A stretch of 6,590 bases of DNA from Dehalococcoidia bacterium UBA2777 (lineage in GTDB: Bacteria; Chloroflexota; Dehalococcoidia; UBA2247; UBA2777). A model generated the notes under the pieces. The model was not told where the DNA came from. It worked only from the letters and a program-made list of their open reading frames with translations, and did not search any database. The stretch lies in the NCBI GenBank assembly GCA_002352365.1, contig DEIJ01000066.1, forward strand, positions 2,658 to 9,247. The letters are read 5' to 3'. Within the stretch, counting starts at the first letter, position 1. Each line of letters starts with the position of its first letter. Position numbers and translations under genes: made by a program. Shown here one piece after another: positions 5,403 to 6,590 of the stretch.

Positions 5403-6452
5403 ATGCAAGCAGCAGATTCTAATAATGAACTAAGAGCTTTGAGTACTGAAGCGGCCAGTAAATATATACTTCCCAGAAATCAATGGGGTCCGGCGGATGA
5501 GGCACTTTATGGAGTAGGAGACATTTTTGATGTCGAGAAGGGTAAGGCCCAGGATTTGAGGTTCAAAGCCATAAAATATGCCTTTGACTACCACTATTCG
5601 AATAATCGCTTCTATCGCCAGTTTTGCCAACAAAGGAAAGTAAAGCCCGATGACATAAGAGAGCAATCCGACTTCTGTAAAATTCCACTGATTACCGACA
5701 CATTCTTCAAAGACTATCCCGAGGGGATGGATTTTGCTCGTTGGTTGGGAGAGGTTTTCACTGGACAGATGCCAAATCCAACCCTCCGAAATAATCACCC
5801 TTCTTTCGACGAGGTGATGGATGCCTTAGAAGAGAAGGGAGTGTTAGTCCTTTTCAGCAGTGGTACCAGCGGAAGGTTCTCCTTTATTCCCAAGGATGAA
5901 ACCAGTCGCCTGAGGCAGATGTATGCCGTCTTTCATTTATGTGAGATGATGTCTGACGTCACCAATCTCAAGATGTTCCCACTAACTTTCCACCCGCGAC
6001 AAAACCGTTTATTCCTCTTAAGGGTATTAGGGACACTAACACACGAGCTAGTATCTGAGGAGGAGCAAAGGAAGGCTGCGGCCGGCAAAGGGACAGGCGT
6101 GAAACTGACAACCGACATGATCAGGCTCTCCATGGGAATCACCAAAGGAATAAGAGAGAAGGTGAAGGCAAGGGCAGCACTTGTTATCATCAGGCGCCGG
6201 AATGAGAAATTGCTCAATGATACTGTCAGCTTCTTAGAGAAATGCCACAAGGAGAAAGAAAACACCATTTTCGGGGGGACTCCATTCACCGTAGACGGTT
6301 TACTGTCGAGGCTGGAAGAACAAGGGAAGAGACTCAACCTGGGGGGTAGCCTGGTGATAACTGGAGGAGGTTGGAAGCTTCAGGAAGGCAGCAAAATATC
6401 TGAGAAGGACTTCAGGGAGAGAGTGGAAAAGGTGCTAGTGTCTTGTAACTGA
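5403..6452 (+). CDS. LuxE/phenylacetate-CoA-ligase-like adenylating protein, apparently C-terminally truncated
   Basis: This 349-residue protein resembles the acyl-protein synthetase LuxE family, relatives of phenylacetate-CoA ligase that activate a carboxylic acid with ATP and pass the acyl group to a thiol. The N-terminal part has HYSNNRFYRQFC (64-75), KPDDI and KIPLI (93-97), as in this superfamily. The phosphate-binding loop is FSSGTSG (151-157). GGTPFTVDGLL (291-301) and TGGGWK (320-325) are the later conserved blocks of LuxE-like proteins. The protein stops 24 residues after TGGGWK. Relatives continue with a YGxxE segment and a small C-terminal lid domain; neither is present, and I could not find a continuation in any plus frame to the window end. 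It may be a pseudogene or a truncated protein of altered function. Translation starts from an excellent site, AAGGAGGTGA, four bases before the ATG. The acyl substrate is unknown; a role in feeding the thiolase complex is a guess from proximity. Confidence 0.72.
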   Translation: MQAADSNNELRALSTEAASKYILPRNQWGPADEALYGVGDIFDVEKGKAQDLRFKAIKYAFDYHYSNNRFYRQFCQQRKVKPDDIREQSDFCKIPLITDTFFKDYPEGMDFARWLGEVFTGQMPNPTLRNNHPSFDEVMDALEEKGVLVLFSSGTSGRFSFIPKDETSRLRQMYAVFHLCEMMSDVTNLKMFPLTFHPRQNRLFLLRVLGTLTHELVSEEEQRKAAAGKGTGVKLTTDMIRLSMGITKGIREKVKARAALVIIRRRNEKLLNDTVSFLEKCHKEKENTIFGGTPFTVDGLLSRLEEQGKRLNLGGSLVITGGGWKLQEGSKISEKDFRERVEKVLVSCN

Positions 6453-6525
6453 TGTATCATTACAGGGAACTGCCTTGGCTAAAATTTGCTCTGGTGTCTT
6501 TATTCCGAAAATAGATTCCCCATGT

Positions 6526-6590
6526 GTCATTGCGACCCTGAGCGAAGTGAAGGGGAAGCAATCTCACTCTCATTACCCCGAGCTTGCTTC
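6526..6590. repeat. Dyad-repeat element running off the window
   Basis: GTCATTGCGA (6526-6535) followed by GCGAAGTGA and GAAGCAATCTC (to 6565) has the same arm wording as the element at 65-140, with ATTGCG...GAAGCAATC. A possible opposite arm begins at CATTACCCCGAGCTTGCTTC (6571-6590) and is cut by the window end. It lies 74 bases after the stop of the LuxE-like gene. The stretch between that stop and the repeat (6453-6525) holds no gene I can support. Confidence 0.6.

Noticed and set aside
5430..6337. Minus-strand frames of 122 and 134 codons inside the LuxE-like gene
   Set aside because: Both lie wholly antisense to a gene with clear family motifs, and show no domains of their own.
6452..6514. 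Tiny 20-codon frame overlapping the LuxE-like stop as TGATG
   Set aside because: The start-stop overlap hints at coupling, but the peptide is too short, resembles nothing I know, and does not restore the missing LuxE C-terminus.

Overview
The window reads as accessory metabolic DNA from an anaerobic-type bacterium. Coding density is high and starts are led by strong Shine-Dalgarno sequences. The gaps hold GC-rich dyad repeats of the 'ATTGCGAG...GAAGCAATC' and 'CTCTCCC...GGGAGAG' kinds, which are common in Dehalococcoidia (Chloroflexota) and Desulfobacterota genomes. The phylum is an inference with low confidence; nothing here fixes it.

Layout. Bases 1-236 hold no gene, only an imperfect inverted repeat (65-140). 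A four-gene minus-strand operon fills 237-4314. In transcription order it encodes a DUF35 zinc-ribbon/OB-fold protein (4314-3910), two tandem SCP-x-type thiolases about 70% identical to each other (3908-2718 and 2647-1457), and an HMG-CoA-synthase-fold protein (1277-237). A GC-rich double-hairpin repeat separates the last two genes. A 175-base divergent control region (4315-4489) follows, rich in copies of CTTGAC in both orientations. On the plus strand lie a regulator that joins an N-terminal ribbon-helix-helix DNA-binding domain to a C-terminal PAS sensor domain (4490-5299), and a LuxE/phenylacetate-CoA-ligase-like adenylating protein (5403-6452). The latter appears to lack its C-terminal part. 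Bases 6453-6590 hold no convincing gene and run into another dyad-type repeat.

How the genes may work together. DUF35 protein, thiolase and HMG-CoA synthase form one physical complex in the archaeal mevalonate pathway. A DUF35/thiolase pair forms the benzoylsuccinyl-CoA thiolase BbsAB, and a similar trio forms the phloroglucinol acyltransferase PhlACB. The operon therefore most likely encodes a CoA-thioester C-C bond-forming or -cleaving complex. It is probably not simple HMG-CoA synthesis: the synthase-like protein keeps the nucleophilic Cys but has Ser and Gln where the catalytic Glu and His normally stand. The RHH-PAS protein is the obvious candidate regulator of the divergent operon, and the CTTGAC repeats are its candidate operator. 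The LuxE-like protein would have supplied or transferred an activated acyl group, but its missing C-terminus makes its activity doubtful.
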